NCBI GenBank assembly: GCA_023423775.1
Contig: JAFAEZ010000063.1
Location: 1-22,461 of the forward strand
Direction of reading: 5' to 3'
DNA: 22,461 nucleotides
Source of the DNA: Pseudomonadota bacterium
Lineage (GTDB): Bacteria > Pseudomonadota > Alphaproteobacteria > Sphingomonadales > Sphingomonadaceae
Shown one piece after another: positions 13,894-21,193 of this stretch. Both the position numbers and the translations under genes were made by a program. The notes under the pieces were generated by a model that saw only the letters and a list, made by a program, of their open reading frames with translations, was not told the DNA's origin and did no database searches. The stretch's first letter is position 1. Every line of letters starts with the position of its first letter.

Positions 13894-14943
13894 ATGATCC
13901 TGCGTCGTCCCTTGCGCTCGCCCATGGGGCGCCGGATTGGCGGCCTCGCCGCCGCCCTCATCCTCGTCGCTTCGCCCCTCATATCGGCAGGTGCCGCCCC
14001 TCCCGCGGTGCAGCTGCTCAACGCCTCTTATGACCCGACGCGCGAGCTTTATCGCCAGGTGAATGCGGATTTTGCGAAACGCTGGCTGGCGAGCACCGGG
14101 CAGACAGTCAGCATACGCCAGAGCCATGGCGGATCGGGCAAGCAGGCTCGCGCCGTCATCGACGGCCTTCCAGCCGACGTCGTCACGCTGGCGCTCGGAT
14201 TCGACGTCGACGAGATCGCCAGCCGCGCGCATCTGCTCCCGGCCAACTGGCAGGCGAGGCTTCCCAACAATAGCGCGCCTTATTATTCGACGATCGTTTT
14301 TCTGGTCCGCAAGGGCAATCCCAAGAATATCAAGGACTGGGACGACCTGATCCGCCCCGGCATTTCGGTCATCACTCCCAACCCCAAGACGAGCGGCGGC
14401 GCCCGGTGGAACTATCTGGCGGCCTGGGGCTATGCGCAAAAGACCTACGGCTCGCCCGTCAAGGCCCGGGAATTCGTCACCCGGCTCTTCCGTAACGTGC
14501 CCGTACTCGACAGCGGAGCGCGTGGATCCACCACCACGTTCGTCCAGCGTGGTCAGGGCGATGTTCTCATCGCCTGGGAGAATGAGGCGTTTCTGGCAAC
14601 GAGCCAGCTCGGTCGCGGCCGGTTCGAAATCGTCATGCCGTCAGTCTCGATCCTCGCCGAGCCGCCCGTCGCCTGGGTGGACAAGGTCATCGACAAACGT
14701 GGCACCCGGCGCGTTGCGGAAGCCTATCTGAAATATCTCTACACGCCGGAAGCGCAGGAGACGATCGCGCGCAACGGATACCGGCCACGCGACCCGTCCG
14801 TCGCGGCAAAATACAAGGCGCGTTTCCCCAGCGTCCCTTTGTTCACGATCGACCGCAATTTCGGTGGATGGGCGCGCGCCCAGAAAACCCATTTCAACGA
14901 CGGCGGCCTCTTCGACCAGATTTTCGAGCAGGCAAAACGCTAG
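13894..14943 (+). CDS. second sulfate-binding protein, soluble
   Basis: 349 aa. A Sec signal peptide (about residues 1-33, hydrophobic core GLAAALILVASPLISAG) is followed by Ala-Ala-Pro; there is no lipobox Cys, so the mature protein should be free in the periplasm. It carries the same Sbp blocks as the first copy (YDPTRELY, SHGGSGKQARAVIDGL, TPNPKTSGGARW, DSGARGSTTTF). By eye roughly two thirds of aligned residues match the lipoprotein paralogue. GGAGG lies 6 nt before the ATG. It sits 93 bp after cysA and 28 bp before the porin gene. It presumably feeds the same CysTWA complex, or binds a related oxyanion with different affinity. Confidence 0.9.
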   Translation: MILRRPLRSPMGRRIGGLAAALILVASPLISAGAAPPAVQLLNASYDPTRELYRQVNADFAKRWLASTGQTVSIRQSHGGSGKQARAVIDGLPADVVTLALGFDVDEIASRAHLLPANWQARLPNNSAPYYSTIVFLVRKGNPKNIKDWDDLIRPGISVITPNPKTSGGARWNYLAAWGYAQKTYGSPVKAREFVTRLFRNVPVLDSGARGSTTTFVQRGQGDVLIAWENEAFLATSQLGRGRFEIVMPSVSILAEPPVAWVDKVIDKRGTRRVAEAYLKYLYTPEAQETIARNGYRPRDPSVAAKYKARFPSVPLFTIDRNFGGWARAQKTHFNDGGLFDQIFEQAKR

Positions 14944-14971
14944 TTACCATCGCATCCCAGGAGAATTGCAG

Positions 14972-16441
14972 ATGCATGTCCGTATCTTGGCAGCGACGCT
15001 TCTGGTCGTCGCAAGCACGCCCGCCCTCTCCCAGACCGAGCCGCAGGAACCCGCATCTCCCGCCGAAGCCTCATCCGGCGTGATCGATTCTCTGGTCGAG
15101 GAGGCGCCCGCGGACGCTGCTCCGCGCCCCACGGGCGACCCCGTCACAGACCGGCTGAACGCCCTGGAGGCGCGGGTTCGCCAGCTCGAGACCCGCAATG
15201 CCGAGCTCGAGGAACAAGCCAAGTTCAACGAAACGCGCCTCGAAACGGTCGAAACGCGCGCTGCCAAAAACGTCCAGTTCAGCTGGGGGCCGACCCTGTC
15301 CGACCCGAGCGGGGCCTTCACCTTCAAACCCCGAGGCGTGATCGAGGCGGACCATGCGGCCTTCTTCGAGCGGAGGGGCGGATATGATTATAATAATGGC
15401 ACTGGTCTCCGCAGAGCCAGGATCGGCCTCGAGGGCACGGCCTTCAAGTCATTCAACTATCGGATTGAGGCGGATTTCGCGGGCAATGCGGTCAACCTCA
15501 CCGACGCCTATCTCCAATATGTCGGCATCCCGAAGCTCGCCATCACGATTGGGCAGCACAAGGCGCCATTCGGTCTGGAATCCAACAACAGCGACAATTA
15601 CAACGTCTTCCTGGAACGAGGCATGTTCACCAACGCCTTCGGCAATGCCGGCGCCGAGCGCAGAATCGGAGCCTCGCTCGCTTATACCCCCAGCGAAACG
15701 CTCAATCTCGCTGTCGGCCTGTTCGGCGACAATGAAAGCATCTCGCGGTCGACCGGCTCCCCGGTCACAGACACGCCGGACGAAAGCTGGGGCGTGAACG
15801 CGCGAGCGGCCTGGGAGCCAGTGTTCGACACGGGCAGGATCGTTCATCTGGGTATTTCGGGTTATTACAGAACTGCGCTCAAGTCGGGCGATATCGAGGA
15901 CGCGGTCCGCCTCAGCGATCGCCCCAACATTCGGATTGATAATGGCAATATCGCGGATAGCGGCGTCGTCACCGACGTCGGATCGCTGCTTTATGGCGGG
16001 GTCGAGGCGGCGGCTGTGTTCGGCCCGCTGACGCTCGCCGGCGAATATGGCAGGCTGTGGCTGGACCGGAAGTCACTGCCGGACTTTGAGGCGGACGGCT
16101 TCTACGCTTATGCGACCTATTTCCTCACCGGTGAGACGAGGCCGTTCCGAAACGGCAATTTCGACCGGGTGAAACCAATCGGCGAGCTTGGCAAAACGGG
16201 CTTTGGGGCTGTCGAGCTCGCGCTCCGCTACGATCGCATCGACCTTTCGGAGACGCCCGTCCTCGCGCGAGCGGGCAATCGGGCGGAAAGCCTCACGCTG
16301 GGACTAAACTGGTATCTCAATCCCTATGCGAAGCTGATGTTCAACTGGGTGCGCTTCGAAGGCAGGAACAGTCCGCTGGACCCGCTCGGCGACAGGACCA
16401 GGGGCGACGTGCTAGGCTCTCGTCTGCACCTGGACTTCTAA
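14972..16441 (+). CDS. OprP/OprO-like outer-membrane porin
   Basis: 489 aa. Signal peptide 1-19 (ends PALSQ). An Ala/Pro/Glu-rich spacer leads to a coiled coil at about residues 53-90 (LNALEARVRQLETRNAELEE), as in trimeric OprP-type porins. The rest is a beta-barrel with alternating strands: FKPRGVIEADHAAFF, RRARIGLEGTAFKSFNYRIE, the family segment DAYLQYVGIPKLAITIGQHK, GLNWYLNPYAKLMFNWVRF, and a terminal aromatic (LHLDF) as expected for BAM recognition. The family includes phosphate/pyrophosphate-selective channels. Its place 28 bp behind a sulfate-binding protein suggests it serves sulfate or organosulfur entry here, an inference. RBS GGAGA lies 8 nt before the ATG; longer upstream frames lack a signal peptide. 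Confidence 0.88.
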   Translation: MHVRILAATLLVVASTPALSQTEPQEPASPAEASSGVIDSLVEEAPADAAPRPTGDPVTDRLNALEARVRQLETRNAELEEQAKFNETRLETVETRAAKNVQFSWGPTLSDPSGAFTFKPRGVIEADHAAFFERRGGYDYNNGTGLRRARIGLEGTAFKSFNYRIEADFAGNAVNLTDAYLQYVGIPKLAITIGQHKAPFGLESNNSDNYNVFLERGMFTNAFGNAGAERRIGASLAYTPSETLNLAVGLFGDNESISRSTGSPVTDTPDESWGVNARAAWEPVFDTGRIVHLGISGYYRTALKSGDIEDAVRLSDRPNIRIDNGNIADSGVVTDVGSLLYGGVEAAAVFGPLTLAGEYGRLWLDRKSLPDFEADGFYAYATYFLTGETRPFRNGNFDRVKPIGELGKTGFGAVELALRYDRIDLSETPVLARAGNRAESLTLGLNWYLNPYAKLMFNWVRFEGRNSPLDPLGDRTRGDVLGSRLHLDF

Positions 16442-16823
16442 GATACGGCAGCCATGCCTCGGCTTCCCGCCCGGCCGCCACGGCCCGGTCCAGGACGGCT
16501 CGACGGCCTCTTGGCGCCGCACCGATACCGACTAGAGCAATCCCTCCGTAGGGGAGACGGTACGGCGCGCTTCGCGAAGAAGGCGACGGGAACTAACTTC
16601 AGACCCGCGGGCCCCTTGGTGAAAATGGTTGTTAATCAATGACGCATATCGAAAGTCGAGAACAGCGAACACAATTATGCGTCGATCAGACGCATCAGGC
16701 TCAACTTTTGAGATTAACAGCAGGCCTATTAACAGAGACTTGCCAACCGCCTCATTCATTGTAAACATGCGGGACATTTTCGAGACCTCGATGATCCATT
16801 AAGAGTAGCTTTGCGGAGTAAGC
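16442..16823. other. intergenic region before mucR
   Basis: 382 bp. The first half is GC-rich with a small GGCCG/CGGCC hairpin at 16473-16485 that may end the porin transcript. The second half (from about 16620) is clearly AT-rich and should hold the promoter of the MucR-type gene, with the GACGCAT repeats listed separately. No gene is visible. Confidence 0.5.
16641..16695. promoter_or_regulatory. GACGCAT repeat cluster, candidate operator
   Basis: Three copies of the heptamer GACGCAT: at 16641-16647, inverted at 16677-16683, and at 16689-16695. The last two form the palindrome ATGCGTC-GATCA-GACGCAT. The cluster lies in AT-rich DNA 129-183 bp upstream of the MucR-type start codon. MucR/Ros proteins often repress their own genes by binding AT-rich inverted repeats, so autoregulation is a reasonable guess. 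Confidence 0.4.
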
Positions 16824-17300
16824 ATGGAAGAGGCCAATCTTATCAACCTGACGGCGGACATCGTCGCCGCCCATGTATCGAACAACAGCGTTGCCGTGAG
16901 CGATCTGCGCAAGGTGATCCACGAGGTCCACGAGGCCCTTCTCGAGCTGGGCGAGACCAGGACCGTCGAGCCGGTGGCGAAAACGCCGGCCGTCTCCATC
17001 CGCGCGTCGGTCAAGCCGGACCATCTCATCTGCCTGGAATGCGGTCGCAAGCAGAAGACCCTCAAACGACACCTCCGCATGACGCATGGACTTTCGATCG
17101 AGCAATATCGTGAAGATTACGGCCTGCCGATCGACTACCCCTTTGTGGCCCCGAGCTACTCCAAGCAGCGCGGCGACATGGCGCGCGCGCTCGGCCTGGG
17201 CCGAACCACGTCGCGCTGGACGAAGGCCACGAGTGAGTCGAAGGCCGCGGGCGCCAAGCGCGAGCCCGGCCGAGCCCGTACGGTCAAGCCACGGAGCTGA
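16824..17300 (+). CDS. mucR: Ros/MucR-family zinc-finger transcriptional regulator
   Basis: 158 aa, typical length. The N-terminal half (1-60) matches the oligomerisation region of Ros/MucR (LTADIVAAHVSNNSVAVSDL). The prokaryotic Cys2His2 finger is C70-x2-C73-x9-H83-x4-H88 (CLECGRKQKTLKRHLRMTHG), the exact Ros spacing. It continues into the conserved EQYREDYGLPIDYPFVAPSYSKQR block. The C-terminal tail is basic and Ser/Ala-rich. These proteins are H-NS-like silencers that bind AT-rich promoters and control exopolysaccharide, motility and symbiosis or virulence genes in alphaproteobacteria. It stands alone, between the sulfate/porin operon and RTX copy 2, whose AT-rich upstream region would be a natural target. 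Confidence 0.92.
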   Translation: MEEANLINLTADIVAAHVSNNSVAVSDLRKVIHEVHEALLELGETRTVEPVAKTPAVSIRASVKPDHLICLECGRKQKTLKRHLRMTHGLSIEQYREDYGLPIDYPFVAPSYSKQRGDMARALGLGRTTSRWTKATSESKAAGAKREPGRARTVKPRS

Positions 17301-17302
17301 AA

Positions 17303-17358
17303 TTCCCGATCCTGCCATTGGCTTCACCGGCGCCGGGCGAGGATTGCCCGATCGGGAA
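17303..17358 (+). terminator. inverted repeat after mucR
   Basis: Perfect 9-bp arms TTCCCGATC / GATCGGGAA enclose 38 nt that contain the 10-bp palindrome CCGGCGCCGG (17327-17336), giving a cruciform-like structure. It begins 2 nt after the mucR stop. It may act as a terminator, though no T-tract follows. Confidence 0.4.
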
Positions 17359-17475
17359 GAATGCGGCCGCTCCGCACGGCAAAGCAGTTGCCTTCGACCG
17401 CCCGGCGCCCCCCGATTCCTGACCGGCCAGACAAGCCTGCTTCACCAGACTCGCATAAGACGTTGGCAAGTAGTT

Positions 17476-17485
17476 GTTTGCAAAC
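17476..17485. promoter_or_regulatory. GTTTGCAAAC palindrome upstream of RTX copy 2
   Basis: Perfect 10-bp palindrome about 100 bp before the RTX start, nested within outer GACGTT / AACGTC arms, with another AACGTC shortly downstream. Symmetry and position suggest a regulator-binding site. The protein is unknown. Confidence 0.3.
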
Positions 17486-17588
17486 GTCAGTTCAGAACGT
17501 CCCATTTATAGACCCCACTAGGCTCAAATTTGCATCCGCTATATGATGCAGCGCTGTTAGCTTCTAACGATGCTCATAGGAGGTTGGC

Positions 17589-18122
17589 ATGGGAAAGCCC
17601 ATCAAGGGGACGTCCGGACCGGATATTCTGACCGGGACCAGCAAGGGCGACAAAATACATGGTCGCGGCGGGAACGATATCCTCGAAGGCCGCAACGGCA
17701 ACGACTTCCTCAAGGGCGGAACAGGCAACGACCTCCTGCGCTCCGGCGCTGGCGACGATCGGTCTTTCGGAGGCCCCGGCAACGATACGATCAACGGCGG
17801 CCATGGCAACGATTTCCTCTTCGGCGGAAGCGGCAACGACCGCCTGACAGGGGGCGGTGAGATCGACGTCATGAAAGGCGGCAGCGGCAAGGACGTGTTC
17901 CGTATCGACGCCACGGGCTTCGAGAACATCATCCTCGATTTCAAATATTCGCATGGCGACCGGATCGACATTCCGCCCGGATATTCGCTGAGCAATGCCG
18001 TCATCATCGACAACGGCAACCCGCATGACGGGGTGACGGTGAGCTGGGGGCCCGCCGGACCCGTCGTGACGATCCTCGGAGTGCATTCGGCCTCGGACGT
18101 CTCGGCCGCCTGGTTCATCTGA
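17589..18122 (+). CDS. RTX-repeat calcium-binding protein, copy 2
   Basis: 177 aa, the same length and architecture as the protein at 7872-8405. About nine RTX units at residues 10-100 (GGNDILEGRNGNDFL, GGTGNDLLR, GGPGNDTIN, GGHGNDFLF, GGSGNDRLT) are followed by a conserved 75-residue C-terminal domain (RIDATGFENIILDF, GDRIDIPPGYSLSNA, VTVSWGPAGPVVTILGV) ending SAAWFI. No Sec signal; presumed type I secretion substrate, exporter not in the window. RBS AGGAGG lies 6 nt before the ATG. It follows the MucR-type gene by 288 bp. Repeats here are closer to the RTX consensus than in copy 1, so this copy may bind calcium more tightly. Confidence 0.87.
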   Translation: MGKPIKGTSGPDILTGTSKGDKIHGRGGNDILEGRNGNDFLKGGTGNDLLRSGAGDDRSFGGPGNDTINGGHGNDFLFGGSGNDRLTGGGEIDVMKGGSGKDVFRIDATGFENIILDFKYSHGDRIDIPPGYSLSNAVIIDNGNPHDGVTVSWGPAGPVVTILGVHSASDVSAAWFI

Positions 18123-18163
18123 TTGGTCGCATCCTTTGGCGCCGAAAGACTGATTATCGGCGG

Positions 18164-18177
18164 CGGGCTCCAGCCCG
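18164..18177 (+). terminator. short hairpin after RTX copy 2
   Basis: CGGGCT / AGCCCG, 6-bp stem and 2-nt loop, about 40 bp past the stop codon. It is followed by C-rich rather than T-rich sequence, so it is a weak candidate. Confidence 0.3.
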
Positions 18178-18661
18178 AGAGCCCCCCCTTACGGGCCTCC
18201 GCACATGCTCCGCTCCGAGCGGTGGCGTGCGCGGTCGCCGAGCAAGAAAGCAAGCCTTGCGGTCAAGATCTGTCGAGAACGGAAGATGTCGCCGCAGCCG
18301 CGAAACCATCGACGTCCTCGCTCCGATCATCCCATGATCCTCCCCGACGCCGGACGGCCCGGACTCGCATGTCGAGTAGCCAGCCAGTCTCGCGAGCGAA
18401 ATCAACCTCCGCCTGCGGCCGCATCGCGAAGAATCAGAGCGCCGCATTGACCATGGCCCCTTTCGCGAGCCCGTGGCTCGAAGAAGGGCGTGGAGTGGGG
18501 AGCCTCCTTCAGGCCAAGAAGCCTCAACCTTCTGACGGGATCGCGCATCTTTCACAGTCTACTGGTGATTGAACTTCTAAACTTTCGGTAGATATACTTA
18601 GGACTCCGCACTGTCAGACTGTCTCCGCTTAGGGATTGACGATGCTGATATGTATATATTT

Positions 18662-18680
18662 CGCGGTTGTAGTTACCGCG
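18662..18680. promoter_or_regulatory. inverted repeat upstream of Fis-like gene
   Basis: CGCGGT / ACCGCG with a 7-nt spacer, 38 bp before the Fis-like ATG and just downstream of an AT-rich stretch. Placement near a likely transcription start suggests an operator or a leader hairpin. The binding protein is unknown. Confidence 0.3.
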
Positions 18681-18717
18681 CTCTCCATGGTACGAGAAAG
18701 ACTCGGAGGGCAAGCGT

Positions 18718-19104
18718 ATGATCACCATTCGTTCGGCAGGGGAGACGCTCATGGCTGCGTCAGATCGGTCCGCTTTCTCGCTCGACTTCAATAGAGAAAT
18801 CCTCGACACAAGACGAGATCTAATAGACGACTCCCTCCCCTTAGTCCGCTCCGACGGCCATCTCCTGACCTTGGCCGAGATCGAGGCTGCTGCAATCGAC
18901 CATGCCCTGCTGGTATGCGGAAGCCGGGCAGCCGCAGCCCAGGCCCTCGGGATCGGGCGATCGACCATATACCGCAAGGTCGAGCAGATTTTCGGGCGCG
19001 AGGGCTGCGCTCCGCTTCTTTTCGGCGAGACGGAGCAATTGCCGGCCTGCGCGGCAGACGGCCTCCATTCGGCGTTCGACGGGCGCCCTATCGAATCCAG
19101 GTAG
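18718..19104 (+). CDS. small Fis-type helix-turn-helix protein
   Basis: 128 aa. Residues 50-92 (LTLAEIEAAAIDHALLVCGS followed by RAAAAQALGIGRSTIYRKVE) are a Fis-type HTH_8 domain, the DNA-binding end normally found on NtrC-type activators. Here it is an independent protein with no receiver or AAA+ domain in any upstream frame. The N-terminal 45 residues contain a short charged helix (DFNREILDTRRDLI). The C-terminal 35 residues have two Cys and no known motif. The first ATG has GGAGGG 7 nt upstream. An ATG at 18751 with GGGAG is a usable alternative. Probably a small nucleoid-type or promoter-specific regulator; targets unknown. Its 3' end faces the M23 gene. Confidence 0.75.
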   Translation: MITIRSAGETLMAASDRSAFSLDFNREILDTRRDLIDDSLPLVRSDGHLLTLAEIEAAAIDHALLVCGSRAAAAQALGIGRSTIYRKVEQIFGREGCAPLLFGETEQLPACAADGLHSAFDGRPIESR

Positions 19105-19225
19105 GGCCAAGACCCCGCCGGCCTCGCCCCCACAGGCGACGAGACGCTGCGCGTGGAATGAACAGTCCCGCGATCATGCTCGCAGTCAGTAAAGGTTCCT
19201 CATAGCAGCGATCGCGCCGCCTCGC

Positions 19226-19241
19226 CGCGGGAGCTCCCGCG
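19226..19241. terminator. 16-bp perfect palindrome between converging genes
   Basis: CGCGGGAGCTCCCGCG, completely self-complementary, lies between the stop of the Fis-like gene (19104) and the stop of the M23 peptidase gene (19268), which converge. It can form a hairpin from either strand and so may be a shared bidirectional terminator. No T-tract on either side. Confidence 0.45.
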
Positions 19242-19267
19242 TGAATTGTACAGGCTCCGGCCGTTCT

Positions 19268-20311
19268 TCATTCGAGCAGGAGCGTGCGCTCCCCAACTGT
19301 CAGCACCTTGCCGTGTCGCAGCACCTCGCACCGCCCCACATAGCGACCCCGCGCCCATCCGGACGCCGGGCTCCTGCGTCCCGCATAAGCGAGATATTGC
19401 GCCATTGGACGATCGATCGGCGTGTCGTCGCGGACGAGCGGATCCCCCCCGGGCGCGAGGACGGTGAGGCGCAGGACGTCCCCCGCCTCGAGGCCGATCG
19501 CGCGCGCATAAAAGACGATCGGGTCGCGCCTCGTGGCGACCGTGGCGAAGGCTCCGTCCTCCACTTCGCGCATGGAAACCGGCCCTGAGGCAAAGCCGGC
19601 ATTCAGTATCTGGGCGCGCTCGTAGCGCATCTCCGTTCCGGCCGCCCGCGACCAAAGCGAAACTGCGCTCCCGCAGCTGTCCCGCGCCTGCCCATAAGCG
19701 AAGGGATCAACCTTGGTCGCGCCCTGCCGCACCGAGAAATGAAGGTGGGGGAATTGGGTGTCGCCGGAGAGACCGACGAAACCCAGGCGTTCGCCCGCAG
19801 ATACCGCCTGACCCGGCCGCACCGTCACCGAGCCACGCCTCATATGGCAATATTGCGTCTCCCAGCCGCCGGCGTGCGCAATCACGACGCCGTTGCCGCA
19901 CTCGCGTCCTTTCGGCGCGGGCGGCCCCTCTGATCCGGGAAAGCGCTCTTCCTCGCCGTCGCGGATGTTGCGTACAATTCCGGGAGCGGACGCGATTATC
20001 CCCACCCCCCGCCGCAATGTCGCCATGTCGGGCACTCTGATGTCGACGCCGTCATGTCCATCATAGGAGCGGGACCCACATCTGAAGTCTCGAGCTCCGG
20101 GCCCTGGATCATGATCGAAATATTGCTGGATGAAACAGCTGGAAGCCAATGCGCAGTCTATCGGCTTGGCGAGCTCGATGGGCTGCGGTGGGGCAAGCGC
20201 GCCGATCGCGAAAGCCGGGACGATCCAAAGCGACCGCCTGACGGCGGGCCCATGGGAGCGGCCCGGCGCGCGATGGCGCGCTAGGCGCGTCGCGCGTGAA
20301 GATCGTGCCAT
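19268..20311 (-). CDS. M23 (LytM-type) metallopeptidase
   Basis: 347 aa. An N-terminal basic stretch and a hydrophobic segment (about 27-45, LWIVPAFAIGALAPP) act as export signal or membrane anchor. The M23 domain spans about residues 80-205. Zinc ligands are visible as H86-xxx-D90 (GHDGVDIRV) and H189-x-H191 (FPHLHFSV), and H156 (QYCHM) fits the catalytic His, so it should be an active endopeptidase cutting peptidoglycan cross-links. Four Cys (C53, C59, C78, C138) may pair as disulfides. The C-terminal about 140 residues are a beta-rich domain I do not recognise. Its start overlaps the preceding methyltransferase gene by 31 bp. It is the last gene of the SleB-FkbM-M23 operon. Confidence 0.88.
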   Translation of the reverse strand: MARSSRATRLARHRAPGRSHGPAVRRSLWIVPAFAIGALAPPQPIELAKPIDCALASSCFIQQYFDHDPGPGARDFRCGSRSYDGHDGVDIRVPDMATLRRGVGIIASAPGIVRNIRDGEEERFPGSEGPPAPKGRECGNGVVIAHAGGWETQYCHMRRGSVTVRPGQAVSAGERLGFVGLSGDTQFPHLHFSVRQGATKVDPFAYGQARDSCGSAVSLWSRAAGTEMRYERAQILNAGFASGPVSMREVEDGAFATVATRRDPIVFYARAIGLEAGDVLRLTVLAPGGDPLVRDDTPIDRPMAQYLAYAGRRSPASGWARGRYVGRCEVLRHGKVLTVGERTLLLE

Positions 20312-21141
20312 CCGGGTAGCCCTGTCCGGAATATCTTCTCGGCCGGCTTCGTGACGATGCGCGCATAGCGGCCCAGCAGGGAAGTGTCACCGATCAGCCG
20401 ATAGCTCCTGAAAATGCCGCGATAACGCTCGATCGTTTGGTCTCGATCGAGCCAGGGGCCCGGAAGCTGGTCGCCAAATGGCCCGGACGAATGCTTCTCA
20501 AAACGGTAACGCAGGCTGTCGCCACTAAGGGTATTTACCTTGACGACGGAGCCGGGGATCGAGGCCTGCTGAACGATCTTGAAGCCGCAATAGCCTGCAT
20601 CGCAGAGCTGGTCGATGTCGCTCACGAGCCGATTGAAATCCACTTTCTCCGACTCCATTGAAATAAAAGCGGGCCCGTTCTCCAAGGCGCAGGCAGTCTT
20701 GATGACCAGCCCATCGACGCCTTCGACGTCAACCTTCAGGAAGTGGGGGACGCCATGGCGGGCGAGACAGTCCCCGAAATCGACGGTCGGCACCGTGATC
20801 GTCGTGCTACCGCGGAAGAGCTTCGCATTTCGCTCCGCCCAGTCGGCCGATATGGTCCCCCAGACCGACTTCACGTTGCGGTAGAAGGTCACGGTAGGCG
20901 GGGACCCGGCTGGAGCGATCGCCCCTCCGACAATCACCAGCCGGCCATTGGCTCTTTCGGCTGCAAAGCGGCGTTGACAGTGCTCGACCAGATCGGGATT
21001 GGCCTCGAAGGCGACGACGCGGTAGCCCAGAGCCAGATAGTAAGCCGTGTCCTCGCCCAAGTGGAGGCCGACATCGTAAATGAGATCGGGCTCTGGCGTT
21101 GCGACCCCCGCTGCCCGCAATTCGCTCAACTCCCCCGCCAT
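20281..21141 (-). CDS. FkbM-family SAM-dependent methyltransferase
   Basis: 286 aa. SAM-binding motif I is LIYDVGLHLGEDTAYYLALG (about residues 20-39), followed by the acidic loop VVAFEANPDLVEHC. The family hallmark PHFLKVDVEGVDGLVI lies near 130-145. FkbM methyltransferases usually O-methylate small molecules, sugars or polysaccharide chain ends. The C-terminal third (GPWLDRDQTIERYRGIFRSY onward) is less conserved. GGAGGAG lies 3 nt before the chosen ATG; an upstream ATG (21228) would add 29 residues overlapping the hydrolase gene. Placed between two cell-wall hydrolase genes, it may modify an envelope glycan. The substrate is not revealed by sequence. Confidence 0.87.
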   Translation of the reverse strand: MAGELSELRAAGVATPEPDLIYDVGLHLGEDTAYYLALGYRVVAFEANPDLVEHCQRRFAAERANGRLVIVGGAIAPAGSPPTVTFYRNVKSVWGTISADWAERNAKLFRGSTTITVPTVDFGDCLARHGVPHFLKVDVEGVDGLVIKTACALENGPAFISMESEKVDFNRLVSDIDQLCDAGYCGFKIVQQASIPGSVVKVNTLSGDSLRYRFEKHSSGPFGDQLPGPWLDRDQTIERYRGIFRSYRLIGDTSLLGRYARIVTKPAEKIFRTGLPGWHDLHARRA

Positions 21142-21193
21142 TCGCTCCTCCTTCGCCCTATCGAGATCCGCCGGGCCGGCTCGCCATCCTGGC

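Larger units (their letters stand above)
18123..18717. other. intergenic region, RTX copy 2 to Fis-like gene
   Basis: 595 bp. The first 430 bp are GC-rich with no credible gene; open frames are Arg/Ser/Pro-rich shadows without RBS. From about 18550 to 18700 the sequence turns AT-rich and probably contains the promoter of the Fis-like gene; TTGACG near 18637 is a possible -35 without a well-spaced -10. Confidence 0.45.
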
